Below are positions 50,600-58,842 of a stretch of 64,000 nucleotides of DNA, piece by piece. The position numbers were made by a program, and so were the translations under genes. Below the pieces are notes generated by a model. It searched no databases, was not told the origin of the DNA, and was given only the letters and a program-made list of their open reading frames with translations. How positions within the stretch are numbered: the stretch's first letter is position 1; each line of letters opens with the position of its first letter. This DNA is from Nocardia cyriacigeorgica NBRC 100375 (GTDB lineage Bacteria > Actinomycetota > Actinomycetes > Mycobacteriales > Mycobacteriaceae), in assembly GCF_000308555.1 (NCBI RefSeq), contig NZ_BAFY01000188.1:1-64000 (forward strand), read 5' to 3'.

Positions 50600-51898
50600 G
50601 TGACCAATTCGTGGATGAACTGGGCCGGCGATCAGCAGTGCACGCCGGCGTCCGTCGCGGCTCCGCGCAACCGCAATGAACTGGCCGACCTACTCGGCCA
50701 GGCCGCCGACGCCGGACGACAGGTTCGCGTCGCAGGCTCGGGACATTCGTTCACCGATATCTGCCTGACCGACGGGCTGCTGCTGGACCTGTCGCGGATG
50801 AACCGGGTGCTCGACGTCGACCGCGCCAGCGGCCTGGCCAGGGTCGAGGCCGGACTCACCCTGCACGCCGCGAGCCCGGCACTGCACAACCACGGACTGG
50901 CCTTCCCCAACCTCGGCGATATCGACGCCCAGACCATCGCCGGAGCCACCGCCACGGCGACCCACGGCACCGGGGCCACCCTGCAAAACCTCTCGGCCGC
51001 AGTGCATTCGGTGGAGTTGATGCGCCCGGACGGCAGCGTCGTCGAGCTGAACGAACAGTCCGATCCGGACGGCTGGCGGGCGGCACGAGTCAATCTCGGC
51101 GCACTCGGCGTGGTCACCGCGATGACGTTGCGGCTGGTTCCCTCGTTCGTGCTGGAGGGCATCGAGCGGCCGGTTCCGGTCGAGGAAGTGCTCGACGATC
51201 TGGACACCTATGTCGAGGGCAACGACCATTTCGAGTTCTACATGTTCGCGCACAGCCCGCTGGCCATGACCAAGCGCAACAACCGGGTCGATCTCGCCGA
51301 ACAGCCTCGGCCGCAGCTGGTGGACTGGTTCGCCGACATCCTGATGTCGAACTACACCTTCGACGCGCTGTGCAGGCTCGGCCGCAGGCAGCCGCGGCTG
51401 GTGCCGTGGATCCATCGCGGTGCCGCCTACGCGGGCAGCTACCGCCGTCAGGTGGACCGGTCCTACCGGGTGTTCGCCTCGCCGCGCCTGATCCGCTTCA
51501 CCGAGATGGAATACGCCATTCCGCGCGAACATTCGGCCGAGGCCATTCGCGCGATCAAAGAGCTGTCCACCCGCTTCGACACCCCGATGCCGATCGAGGT
51601 GCGCTGGGTCGCGCCCGATGACGCGTTCCTCTCACCCGCAGGCGGCCGCGACACCTGCTACATCGCCGTGCACATGTACCAGGGCATGGATTACGAGCCG
51701 TATTTCCGGGCCTGCGAAGCGGTATTCGACCGGTTCGACGGCCGCCCGCACTGGGGCAAACGTCATTTCCAGACCGCGCGGACGTTGCGCGGCAGATACC
51801 CGGAGTGGGATCGCTTCGCCGAGGTTCGCCGCCGTTTCGACCCGAAGGGCGTGTTCGCCAACGACTATCTCGATCGCGTGCTCGGCCCGATCGGCTGA
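50600..51898 (+). CDS. FAD-linked D-arabinono-/L-gulono-1,4-lactone oxidase family enzyme
   Basis: The 432-residue flavoenzyme has an N-terminal PCMH-type FAD domain (RVAGSGHSFTDI, LGDIDAQTIAGATATATHGT) and a C-terminal ALO domain ending with HWGKRHFQTA. It resembles the mycobacterial L-gulono-1,4-lactone dehydrogenase. It would oxidise a sugar lactone to an ascorbate-like product, passing electrons to oxygen or cytochrome c. GTG 50600 begins VTNSWMNWAGDQQ, the usual family start. Its 3' end overlaps the convergent editing-domain gene by 34 bp. Confidence 0.9.
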   Translation: MTNSWMNWAGDQQCTPASVAAPRNRNELADLLGQAADAGRQVRVAGSGHSFTDICLTDGLLLDLSRMNRVLDVDRASGLARVEAGLTLHAASPALHNHGLAFPNLGDIDAQTIAGATATATHGTGATLQNLSAAVHSVELMRPDGSVVELNEQSDPDGWRAARVNLGALGVVTAMTLRLVPSFVLEGIERPVPVEEVLDDLDTYVEGNDHFEFYMFAHSPLAMTKRNNRVDLAEQPRPQLVDWFADILMSNYTFDALCRLGRRQPRLVPWIHRGAAYAGSYRRQVDRSYRVFASPRLIRFTEMEYAIPREHSAEAIRAIKELSTRFDTPMPIEVRWVAPDDAFLSPAGGRDTCYIAVHMYQGMDYEPYFRACEAVFDRFDGRPHWGKRHFQTARTLRGRYPEWDRFAEVRRRFDPKGVFANDYLDRVLGPIG

Positions 51899-52464
51899 CG
51901 TCGCGGCGGTATGAGGTGCATCGTCGCCCATCCGGACGGCTTGGCCCTGGTGCTGCCGAAGGTGGTGAAGGTGGTGGGCAGCACGGCCGGCTCGGGCATC
52001 CGGCGCCGTAGCTGTGCGGGTTCGCCGACCCGGACGACATCGCAGGGCCCGGCGAACGCACACGCCCGTCCGCATTCCAGGTGCCAGCCGAACGGCATCA
52101 GGTGCACGCGTTCGCCGCGTTCCTCCAGTCGTTCGGCGATCTCCTCGACGAGATCGAGGGTGTCGGCCAGATGCGCGAGCAGATCCGGTCCGGACATCGC
52201 GGCGCGACCGGCACCGCTGGGTAGCACCGGAGAACCGTTGATGACCACGTAGGCCGCCGCACTCTGCGTGATCATCGCCTGGATCGCCCGGACGACCTCG
52301 CCCGAGGGCCCGCGCTCACCCGGCTCGACATAGATGTGCAGCAGTAAGCAGTCGTGGAAGGTGCGCGCCAGCGCGACCGACGCCGGCGCGAGCTCGACAG
52401 CGCAGGGCCCGGGATCGACCGGCGTGTATTCGAAACAGTGCCAACGACTACTGAGAATCTTCAC
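51865..52464 (-). CDS. solitary threonyl-tRNA-synthetase editing-domain-like protein
   Basis: The protein of about 199 residues starts VKILSSRWHCFEYTPVDPGP. It has the pattern of archaeal ThrRS editing domains: CLLLHIYVEPGERGPSGEVV, a middle with YVVINGSPVLPSG, and VHLMPFGWHLECGRA, which mirrors the conserved PFGWYK motif (Lys is His here). Free-standing editing proteins remove mischarged Ser or D-amino acids from tRNA. Conservation is partial and the assignment is moderate. GTG 52464 follows AGGGG. Its 3' end runs into the lactone oxidase gene. Confidence 0.55.
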   Translation of the reverse strand: MKILSSRWHCFEYTPVDPGPCAVELAPASVALARTFHDCLLLHIYVEPGERGPSGEVVRAIQAMITQSAAAYVVINGSPVLPSGAGRAAMSGPDLLAHLADTLDLVEEIAERLEERGERVHLMPFGWHLECGRACAFAGPCDVVRVGEPAQLRRRMPEPAVLPTTFTTFGSTRAKPSGWATMHLIPPRRQPIGPSTRSR

Positions 52465-52689
52465 CCATACCCCTACCGCGCGACCCTCTTCGCCCTTCGG
52501 ACGCCGGACAGACGAAAATGTAGTGATGCCGGAACCCGCGCGGTTGTCGCCGAACGCACGAACTTTGCGCCCCGGCGCAGATCCACCCGCGCGACTCGGC
52601 CCGAAACCGCACGACGACGACCTATCCTCGGCTCCACGGGCGAGACAGCCGAGGCCCGGTCCACACACGGCACGAGAACGGAGTCTGTG

Positions 52690-53634
52690 ATGGCAGGTGA
52701 GGCGGTGGTCGAGGAGGCGTCGACGGCGGACGTCGACCCGCGTGAACGTGTCGACTACTGGGCCGAGCTGGTCGATGCCTTCCAGGGTGTGCGCTTGAAC
52801 TACGAGTTCGGCTCCGCCACCGATTTCTTCGGCCGGATCCGGCGCCACCGCACCGACACCTACCAGATCGTCGGCCGTGAATCCGATCCGATCGTCTACA
52901 CCCGCGCGGCCACCCATATCCGCGCCGACCCCGATGACGACTACCGGCTGGTCATGCCGCTCACCGGACGTTTCGACCTGAGCAGCGACGACCGTACCGG
53001 CTCATTGCAGCCCGGGATGGGCAGTCTGATCACCATCAATCGGCCGCTGTCGTTCACCGCGTGCAGCGGCACCCACGGGCTGATCATGACCATTCCGCGA
53101 CGCGAGATCGAGCATCGGCTCAACCGCGCCGAACCTCCCGCGCGGCCCTTGGACCTGAGCAGCGGGCTCGGCCGGGTGGCCGCGACCATGCTCACCGGAC
53201 TGTACGAGGAAGCCGGTGCGCTCACCGCGACCCAGTTCGACGCCGTGGCCGAACGGCTGGTCGATCTGATCTGCATGCTGGCCCTCGGCTCGGTACCGAC
53301 CACGAACAGTCACCTCGGCGAGGTCGAATCGACGGTGCGGCGCTACATTCGCCGCCACGCCGGCAATCCCGACCTGTCCAGCGCGCAGATCGCGCGGGCC
53401 CTCGGCTGGTCGGTGCGCCAGGTGCAGCTCGCCCTCCAGCAAGCAGGCACCACGCCGCGCGAACTCATCCGGGAAGAGCGGCTCCAGCTGGCACATGCCC
53501 GCCTGCGCAACCCGGCCTACCGGCACACCAGCGTCACCGATATCGCCCTCGGACTCGGTTTCGGCTCGGTGAGTAGTTTCAGCACCGCCTTCCGGCAGCG
53601 CTTCGGATCGACGCCGAGCAGCGTTCGCGAATAG
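52690..53634 (+). CDS. AraC-family transcriptional regulator
   Basis: The 314-residue protein has an N-terminal cupin-like AraC-binding domain (residues about 25-190, with YRLVMPLTGRFDLSSDDRTG) and a C-terminal pair of helix-turn-helix motifs (SSAQIARALGWSVRQVQLAL, SVTDIALGLGFGSVSSFSTA) ending FRQRFGSTPSSVRE. This is the AraC/ligand-binding arrangement of NphR-type activators. The ATG at 52690 follows GGAG. Its target is unknown; the divergent editing-domain gene is 226 bp away. Confidence 0.87.
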   Translation: MAGEAVVEEASTADVDPRERVDYWAELVDAFQGVRLNYEFGSATDFFGRIRRHRTDTYQIVGRESDPIVYTRAATHIRADPDDDYRLVMPLTGRFDLSSDDRTGSLQPGMGSLITINRPLSFTACSGTHGLIMTIPRREIEHRLNRAEPPARPLDLSSGLGRVAATMLTGLYEEAGALTATQFDAVAERLVDLICMLALGSVPTTNSHLGEVESTVRRYIRRHAGNPDLSSAQIARALGWSVRQVQLALQQAGTTPRELIREERLQLAHARLRNPAYRHTSVTDIALGLGFGSVSSFSTAFRQRFGSTPSSVRE

Positions 53635-53687
53635 CGTTCCGATACCCGAAAATGCTCGGCGGCAACGCTTTCCACGCGCGAAGGGAA

Positions 53688-54458
53688 TTAGTAGCCGAGA
53701 ACGCGCGCGACGAGATCGGGGACGGCCGTGCCGATGGGTTCGCGGATGACCTCGGTGGCGATGCGGTCGTAGGGCGTCGGCTCGGCATTGACGATGATCA
53801 GGTCGGCGCCGTTGTCCACCGCGAGCGCACACAGTGAGGCGGCAGGCTCCACCTGCAACGAGGTGCCGATCGCGATGAACAGATCGGCAGACTCCGCGGT
53901 GATCGTCGCCTTCAGCATGGTGCGCGGTTCCATCGCCTGCCCGAACATCACCGTGCCCGCCTTGAGGATGCCACCGCACCGCGGGCACGGCGGATCGTCT
54001 TCACCGGCGGCGACTCGCTCGAGCGTCGCGGCCATCGTCGAGGTGTAGTCGCAGTCGACGCAGACGACGTCGAACATATTGCCGTGGATCTCGATCACCC
54101 GGCTCGGCGAGGATCCGGCGCGCTGATGCAGCCGATCGACGTTCTGGGTGATGATGGTGAGGGCGCGGGCCCGTTCGAGCTCGACCAGCGCGGTATGCGC
54201 GGCATTGGGCCTTGCCTGCCAGGCCGGATTGTCGCGGCGGGCCAGCCAGGAGCGGCGGCGCAGGTCACGGTCGGCGATGTAGTTGTCGTAGGTCGACAGC
54301 AGTTCCGCGATCGGGTCCTCGGTCCACACTCCACGCGGCCCACGGAAATCCGGGATGCCGGAATCGGTGGAGATTCCGGCGCCGGTGAGCACCGCGATCC
54401 GGCCGGGGCGGGTGTGCCAGTCCGCGGTCACGGCAGGCTCCGTATCGTCGGCGAACAC
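53688..54458 (-). CDS. NAD-dependent protein deacylase, SIR2 family
   Basis: The 256-residue sirtuin removes acetyl or other acyl groups from lysines using NAD. Motifs are complete: GAGISTDSGIPDFRGPRG (27-44), TQNVDRLHQRAG (104-115), catalytic His125 in IEIHGNMFD, and four zinc cysteines (133, 136, 158, 161; VCVDC and CPRCGG). The C-terminal IAIGTSLQVEPAAS and VNAEPTPYD bind NAD. The Thr-Asp in place of the Ala/Tyr-Arg pair of the Sir2 desuccinylases is compatible with deacetylase activity. It converges with the AraC gene. Confidence 0.93.
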   Translation of the reverse strand: MFADDTEPAVTADWHTRPGRIAVLTGAGISTDSGIPDFRGPRGVWTEDPIAELLSTYDNYIADRDLRRRSWLARRDNPAWQARPNAAHTALVELERARALTIITQNVDRLHQRAGSSPSRVIEIHGNMFDVVCVDCDYTSTMAATLERVAAGEDDPPCPRCGGILKAGTVMFGQAMEPRTMLKATITAESADLFIAIGTSLQVEPAASLCALAVDNGADLIIVNAEPTPYDRIATEVIREPIGTAVPDLVARVLGY

Positions 54459-54615
54459 TGCATATCGTCAGGCTATCGGGCACAACGTCCGGCGCCGCGC
54501 TCCGGCCCGCCGCACCCTCCGGCCTGCCGCACCGCGGCCGCCGCCCGCCCCAGCCGCAGAACCACCGCCGACCCCACCACCGCGCACATCGAGCCCGAAC
54601 GTCACGTCCCGCGAG

Positions 54616-55191
54616 TCAGCGCAGCTGTGGCTTCTTGCCTGCATCGGCGAAGCCCAGCTCCAAGCTCACCGGGATGGATTCGAGCTCGAGCGCCTGCCGC
54701 AGCCGAGGCACGGCCTCGTCGAGGATGCGCCGACGCAACTGCCCGATCTCGGCGTGCGGTTCCGCGGTGACGGTGAGGTGCAGTTCCGGCGCCCACCGGG
54801 TACCGGTCAGCCAGGCCGAGGCCGAACGCACATCGTCGAAGGCCTCGATGTCGTCGGCCACCGGGGCCGCTGCCGTCGCGGAGGCCATCACCGTCGTTCC
54901 GGCCGAGCCGTCGGCGTCGAATCGCCAGGTCTGCGATTTCGGCATCCGGAAGATCTGCGCGAGCAGCCAACGCAGGCACAGCAACCCGAGAACGACCGCG
55001 CCGGCGATCACCGCCCAGAACACCCAGGTGGGTGGGGCGGCGGTGCCCGGCACCAGCGTCGAGTCCTGGTCGACCCAGTGCAGCTGCCCGTAGTAGGCGG
55101 CTACCGCGTAGCCGCCGGCTGCCAGGCAGAGCAGTCCGGTCAGCCCGATCAGCACGCGATTCACGGCGGCGGGACGATTCACCTTGCTCAA
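54616..55191 (-). CDS. amaP: AmaP-type alkaline-shock membrane anchor protein
   Basis: The 191-residue protein has two membrane helices (VLIGLTGLLCLAAGGYAVAA, VFWAVIAGAVVLGLLCLRWL) and a cytoplasmic Asp23-like beta-rich tail (RWAPELHLTVTAEPHAEIG, LRQALELESIPVSLELGF). AmaP tethers Asp23 to the membrane in Staphylococcus. TTG 55191 overlaps the upstream stop (TTGA) and has GGAGG six bases before it; GTG 55182 is a less well spaced alternative. It is the last gene of the Asp23 operon. Confidence 0.78.
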   Translation of the reverse strand: MSKVNRPAAVNRVLIGLTGLLCLAAGGYAVAAYYGQLHWVDQDSTLVPGTAAPPTWVFWAVIAGAVVLGLLCLRWLLAQIFRMPKSQTWRFDADGSAGTTVMASATAAAPVADDIEAFDDVRSASAWLTGTRWAPELHLTVTAEPHAEIGQLRRRILDEAVPRLRQALELESIPVSLELGFADAGKKPQLR

Positions 55192-55727
55192 CGGAGACCT
55201 CCGGCTTCGGGTGCGTGCAGTTTCGCCTTCACCCTTTTCACCGGGCGGCCGAGTTGATGCACGCGGTCGGTGACCGTCGCACAGATCGCGTCGGCCAACC
55301 CGGCGTTGTCGTGCCGGTCGGTGCGCGCGATCACCGTGACGGTGTCGCGGCGCACCTTCACCCGCGCCGAGGTGACGCCGTCGACCCGGCCCGCACTGCT
55401 GCGCAACAACGTTCGCAGCCCCGACCGGCTGACGCCGGCCTGGATGCCGTCGTCGGGCCCGGTCAACGGCAGCACCTTCGCCCGCCCCGGCAGCAGCGCG
55501 ATCACCAGCAGTACCACCCCGATGAGCAGGGCGACGATGCCGCCGATCAGCACCGGCAGCTCGTTCCAGGTGATGCCGTGCAGCTCGCCAGCCACCGAAT
55601 CGTACGAGACGTACTCCTTGGTGCCGGTCAACCGCTGCACTAGCGACACCGTTACCGCGACGCACGCCGCCAGCACCACCACCGCGATGACGATGGCCGG
55701 CCAGGTGCGCCGCGGCCTGCGGATCAT
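55188..55727 (-). CDS. DUF6286-type two-helix membrane protein of the Asp23 operon
   Basis: The 179-residue protein has two membrane helices (WPAIVIAVVVLAACVAVTVS and LPVLIGGIVALLIGVVLLVI) followed by a cytoplasmic alpha/beta domain (GLRTLLRSSAGRVDGVTSARV, TVIARTDRHDNAGLADAICA) that resembles Asp23/AmaP tails. The ATG at 55727 overlaps the preceding Asp23 gene stop (ATGA). It may be a second anchor for the Asp23 layer. DUF6286 is recalled from similar actinobacterial operons. Confidence 0.75.
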   Translation of the reverse strand: MIRRPRRTWPAIVIAVVVLAACVAVTVSLVQRLTGTKEYVSYDSVAGELHGITWNELPVLIGGIVALLIGVVLLVIALLPGRAKVLPLTGPDDGIQAGVSRSGLRTLLRSSAGRVDGVTSARVKVRRDTVTVIARTDRHDNAGLADAICATVTDRVHQLGRPVKRVKAKLHAPEAGGLR

Positions 55728-56065
55728 CGAACCCTCCCGGCCGCGGCGGCCTCGGTGGTCAGTTCCGGAACGACGATGTCGACCTTCGAGACCTTGATGC
55801 CGGTCAACTCGGCGGTGCGCTCGCGCAGATGCGCCCGGCACTGCTCGGTCACCCGGCCCACCGGCTGCGGGTAGCGCACCGGAAGCCGAACCGCCAGCGC
55901 GGTCCGGTCACCGGAGACGGTGGCGTCGACCTTGACCCCGCGATCCACCCCTGGCACTTCGCAGGCGGCATGCGCGGCGATCCGGCGCACCGCCCGTTCG
56001 CTGACGGTGGTCCGGCCGGGCAACTCGACTCCGGCCGCGTCGGCACCGACCGCGGCCGTCGTCAT
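55724..56065 (-). CDS. Asp23/Gls24-family envelope-stress protein
   Basis: The 113-residue protein has the Asp23 core: GRTTVSERAVRRIAAHAACE, VPGVDRGVKVDATVSGDRTA, VRLPVRYPQPVG, then a terminal helix and strand VSKVDIVVPEL. The family forms a film on the inner membrane face during envelope or alkaline stress. The ATG at 56065 overlaps the DUF2273 stop. It is one of three or four Asp23-like proteins in the operon. Confidence 0.82.
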   Translation of the reverse strand: MTTAAVGADAAGVELPGRTTVSERAVRRIAAHAACEVPGVDRGVKVDATVSGDRTALAVRLPVRYPQPVGRVTEQCRAHLRERTAELTGIKVSKVDIVVPELTTEAAAAGRVR

Positions 56066-56250
56066 CGCCTGCCCTTGTCCTGGGCGGACCGGACCAGCGC
56101 GGCGAGATCGAGCTCGCCGTCGAGCCACCGCCCGATCACCAGGCCGAGCGCGGCGAACACCAGCACGGTCAGGAACGCGCCGAATCCGCCGAAGGCGGCG
56201 GCGAACCCGAGCGCGATCCCGATGGCCAGCCCTATCGTTGTGGCGTTCAC
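56062..56250 (-). CDS. DUF2273-like small membrane protein
   Basis: The 62-residue protein has two hydrophobic helices (TIGLAIGIALGFAAAFGGFG, FLTVLVFAALGLVIGRWLDG) and a charged tail. This size and the GxxxG-like helix pair match DUF2273 peptides that accompany Asp23 genes in Gram-positives. It lies between two Asp23 genes with overlapping or close ends, a strong context. Confidence 0.8.
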   Translation of the reverse strand: MNATTIGLAIGIALGFAAAFGGFGAFLTVLVFAALGLVIGRWLDGELDLAALVRSAQDKGRR

Positions 56251-56283
56251 ATTCGACTCCTCTTCGCTGGGTCCGGTCGCCGG

Positions 56284-56769
56284 TTACTGCACGCGCGCGG
56301 GCGGTGCGTCGGCGTCGTCGTCATCGCCGGGGATGTAGACATCGTTGACGTTGATGTTGACCTCGACCACATGCAGTCCGGTCATCTGCTCGATCGCGGT
56401 GATCACATTGCGGCGCACCGCGCGCGCGACTTCGGCGATGGCGACGCCGTATTCGACGACGATCTCCAGATCGACCGCGGCCTGGGTCTCGCCGACCTCG
56501 ACCGAAACACCCTGCCCGATACTGGCCGAGGCACCGGGGATGCGATCGCGGATGGTGCCGAAGGCGCGGGCGGCGCTACCGCCGAGGTTGTGCACGCCGC
56601 GCACCTCGCGGGCGGCCAGTCCGGCGACCTTCTGCACGACGATGTCGGAGATCGTAGTGCTGCCGAGATCGGTGACCAGGGCGTGATCCTTTTTGGCCGG
56701 GGCCTTTTCAGCGCCGGTGGTCTCGCCGGCCGTGCTGTTGGAGGTGGTCTTGTCGGTGGTGGCGGTCAT
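56284..56769 (-). CDS. Asp23/Gls24-family protein with charged ends
   Basis: The 161-residue protein starts with a Thr/Lys-rich tail and continues with the full Asp23 core (TTISDIVVQKVAGLAAREVR, GVHNLGGSAARAFG, DLEIVVEYGVAIAEVARAVR, LHVVEVNINVNDVYIPG). It ends with an acidic DDDDAD patch. It is the most canonical Asp23 of the operon. AGGAGG precedes the ATG at 56769. It begins 86 bp after the preceding gene, so a minor internal promoter is possible. Confidence 0.87.
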   Translation of the reverse strand: MTATTDKTTSNSTAGETTGAEKAPAKKDHALVTDLGSTTISDIVVQKVAGLAAREVRGVHNLGGSAARAFGTIRDRIPGASASIGQGVSVEVGETQAAVDLEIVVEYGVAIAEVARAVRRNVITAIEQMTGLHVVEVNINVNDVYIPGDDDDADAPPARVQ

Positions 56770-56855
56770 CGGTGTTCCTCCTGATTCCTTTGGGATGCAG
56801 CGGATTCGGTCCCGCACTTGTTCGACACCCGGGCGGGGCCGTCGTCACGGGGTCA

Positions 56856-57182
56856 TCATGTGACCTGACCCACAGTTCCTTCCTCGGTGAAAGCGGCCGC
56901 GTCGAGCTCGGTGACCACCAGTCGCAGCGTGGCCCGCTCCCATGGAGTACCCGCCAGGACCGGGACAATCGCCTTCCCCGCCAGATCGAGCAGTGGCGGC
57001 AGCGGCAACACCGCGGCGACGACCCGCACCTGTACCGCGCCCTCGGTGAGATCGACGGCGTACTTGCGGGCGTCCCACGGCCACCAGGTCGCGTTCTCCC
57101 GCACGATCGGCGTCGCGGGCCGCAGCCCGGTGATGCCCTCGACCGCCCCGATGATCTTGTCGATGACGTCCTCTGCTGCCAT
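56856..57182 (-). CDS. hypothetical protein of the Asp23 operon
   Basis: The 108-residue protein reads AAEDVIDKIIGAVEGITGLR, then YAVDLTEGAVQVRVVAAVLP and ATLRLVVTELDAAAF. It has an alternating helix/strand pattern like the Asp23 fold but without its usual motif. ATG 57182 shares a base with the previous stop (TGATG). Context suggests a helper or divergent member of the same layer. Confidence 0.65.
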   Translation of the reverse strand: MAAEDVIDKIIGAVEGITGLRPATPIVRENATWWPWDARKYAVDLTEGAVQVRVVAAVLPLPPLLDLAGKAIVPVLAGTPWERATLRLVVTELDAAAFTEEGTVGQVT

Positions 57183-57553
57183 CACCGCGGCTCCGGTTCG
57201 ATATCGAGGATCGACACCACGACCTCGTCCACGTCCTGCCCGGTCTGCTCACGCACTCGCTGGGCGACCGTCCGCTGGACCGCGCGTCCGACCTCACCCG
57301 CGTTCCGGTCGCCTGCGATCACCACGTCCACCTGCACCACCAGCCGTCCCAGCTCCGTGCGACGCGCCCGCACGCCTTCCGAGGGCGCCGGATCGGTGCC
57401 GAGCCAGCGTTGCCTGCCCGCCCGCATCAGCGTGGTCACCAGACCACGCACGCCCGGCTCCAACCGCACCACCCCGGGAGTGGACAGGGCGGCATGCGCG
57501 GCGACCGCCGCCAGCACGGGCGGATCGACCTGTACCGCCACCGCACCCGTCAC
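57182..57553 (-). CDS. Asp23/Gls24-family protein
   Basis: The 123-residue protein has VQVDPPVLAAVAAHAALSTP, GVVRLEPGVRGLVTTLM and the terminal RLVVQVDVVIAGDRNAGEVG, then VDEVVVSILDIEPEP, the Asp23 fold with a long loop in the middle. Its start overlaps the zinc-finger/Asp23 fusion gene by four bases. It is part of the sigma-Asp23 operon. Confidence 0.8.
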   Translation of the reverse strand: MTGAVAVQVDPPVLAAVAAHAALSTPGVVRLEPGVRGLVTTLMRAGRQRWLGTDPAPSEGVRARRTELGRLVVQVDVVIAGDRNAGEVGRAVQRTVAQRVREQTGQDVDEVVVSILDIEPEPR

Positions 57554-58170
57554 CGCTGATCACCTCCGGATTCGTCCGCGGAATCCACCGACCGTCCCTC
57601 GTAGACGTCGGCGATCGTCAGATCCAGCCGGTGCAGGGCCAGGCCGATGCGCGCGGGCAACGCCGCGCTGATGCGTTCGCGGACGATCGGCATCAGCTCG
57701 GCGACCGGTGTCGGCCCGAAGCGGACCGCGACCGACAGCTCGACATCGACCAGGTACTCGCCACCGTCACCGATCCCGGCCGGCCGCACCCGGCAGCGAC
57801 GCGCGCGAACGCCGGGCACCGAATCGGCGGCATACCGCAGCACCGTGCTGACGGCCTGCTCGCTCACCTCCACCGCGCCGGGCTCGGGCGTCGGCAGGTC
57901 GAGGGTGCGGCCACGACGCACCTCGGCGCGCACCGCCGACATGATCCGTCCCACCAGATCCGGCGGAGGCGCTTCGGGTTCCTCGATCATCTGCCTGGTC
58001 GCGGCACGCAAGGCCAGCAGACTGTCCCGGGCGGCCGCGCAATGCGGGCAGTTCAGCTCATGCGCGTCGGCCCGGCCGGCCTCGATCGCGTCGAGCCGGT
58101 CCCACACCTGCTCCAGTGCGCGCCCGCACGGCAGGACATAGTCCTGCTCGGTGGTCTCGTTCACCGCCAT
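57550..58170 (-). CDS. anti-sigma-like zinc-finger domain fused to an Asp23 domain
   Basis: The 206-residue protein has a ZAS-type zinc pattern at the N terminus (Cys15, His37-x3-Cys41-x2-Cys44: LPCGRALEQ and HELNCPHC), a helical middle (LLALRAATRQMIEE) and a C-terminal Asp23 core (VEVSEQAVSTVLRYAADSVP, YLVDVELSVAVRFGPTPVAE, LHRLDLTIADVYEG). The gene overlaps the end of the sigma gene by 10 bp, as anti-sigma genes do. It probably holds the sigma factor until the Asp23 layer or zinc site is disturbed. That role is inferred. Confidence 0.8.
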   Translation of the reverse strand: MAVNETTEQDYVLPCGRALEQVWDRLDAIEAGRADAHELNCPHCAAARDSLLALRAATRQMIEEPEAPPPDLVGRIMSAVRAEVRRGRTLDLPTPEPGAVEVSEQAVSTVLRYAADSVPGVRARRCRVRPAGIGDGGEYLVDVELSVAVRFGPTPVAELMPIVRERISAALPARIGLALHRLDLTIADVYEGRSVDSADESGGDQR

Positions 58171-58721
58171 GGCTTCATCACCTCGGACAGTTGGGCTCGT
58201 GCGCGGGCGATGCGCCCGCGGACCGCGGTTGTGTTCGCGCCGACGATGTCTCCGATCTCCTCATACGACAGGCCGTGCACTTCGCGCAGCAGCCAGCAGG
58301 CCCGTTGTTCGGGCGTCAAATCCTGTAGCGCCACGTTGAGCGCCTCGAGCTGGGTATTCACCTGGGTGGCGTGTTCGGGCTGGATATCCGAGCGCGGCGA
58401 TTCGGTCAGATCCAGATCCGCCTCGACGTGCGGGCGCCGGGCCCGGATGACGTTGAGGCAGCGGTTGGTCGTCATCCGGTACAGCCAGCCGACGAACGCC
58501 GCGTCATCGTTGAGCTGAGCCAATCGCCGCCACGCCGCGAGGAAGACCTCCTGCACCACGTCCTCGGCTTCGGCGCGGTCGGCCAGCATCTTCGACGCGA
58601 GCCGGAACATCTGCCCCTGATGGCGCAGCACCAGCTGTTCGTAGGCCCGGACATCGCCGTCCTTGGACCTGCTGACCAGGGTCACATCGTCCGGCACGGT
58701 CGTCGTCTCGGTCGCGGTCAC
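58161..58721 (-). CDS. ECF sigma factor heading the Asp23 operon
   Basis: The 186-residue protein has region 2 (YEQLVLRHQGQMFRLASKML, DRAEAEDVVQEVFLAAWRRL, VGWLYRMTTNRCLNVIRARR) and region 4 (LTPEQRACWLLREVHGLSYE, IGDIVGANTTAVRGRIARAR). It recruits RNA polymerase to stress promoters. GTG 58721 follows GGAGGTGGGT, much better than an upstream ATG. It is the first gene of an operon with Asp23 proteins and AmaP. Its own target promoter presumably lies in 58722-58842, but the consensus is unknown. Confidence 0.9.
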   Translation of the reverse strand: MTATETTTVPDDVTLVSRSKDGDVRAYEQLVLRHQGQMFRLASKMLADRAEAEDVVQEVFLAAWRRLAQLNDDAAFVGWLYRMTTNRCLNVIRARRPHVEADLDLTESPRSDIQPEHATQVNTQLEALNVALQDLTPEQRACWLLREVHGLSYEEIGDIVGANTTAVRGRIARARAQLSEVMKPWR

Positions 58722-58842
58722 ACCCACCTCCTCCGCCGCTCCTGTGTTGGACACCCGGACATGGGCAATCGTCACGGCCGATTATCCCGTGATCGTGCTC
58801 ACAGCGGTGGAGGTGCGGATTCCGGGCGATCCGGCCGCCCCG

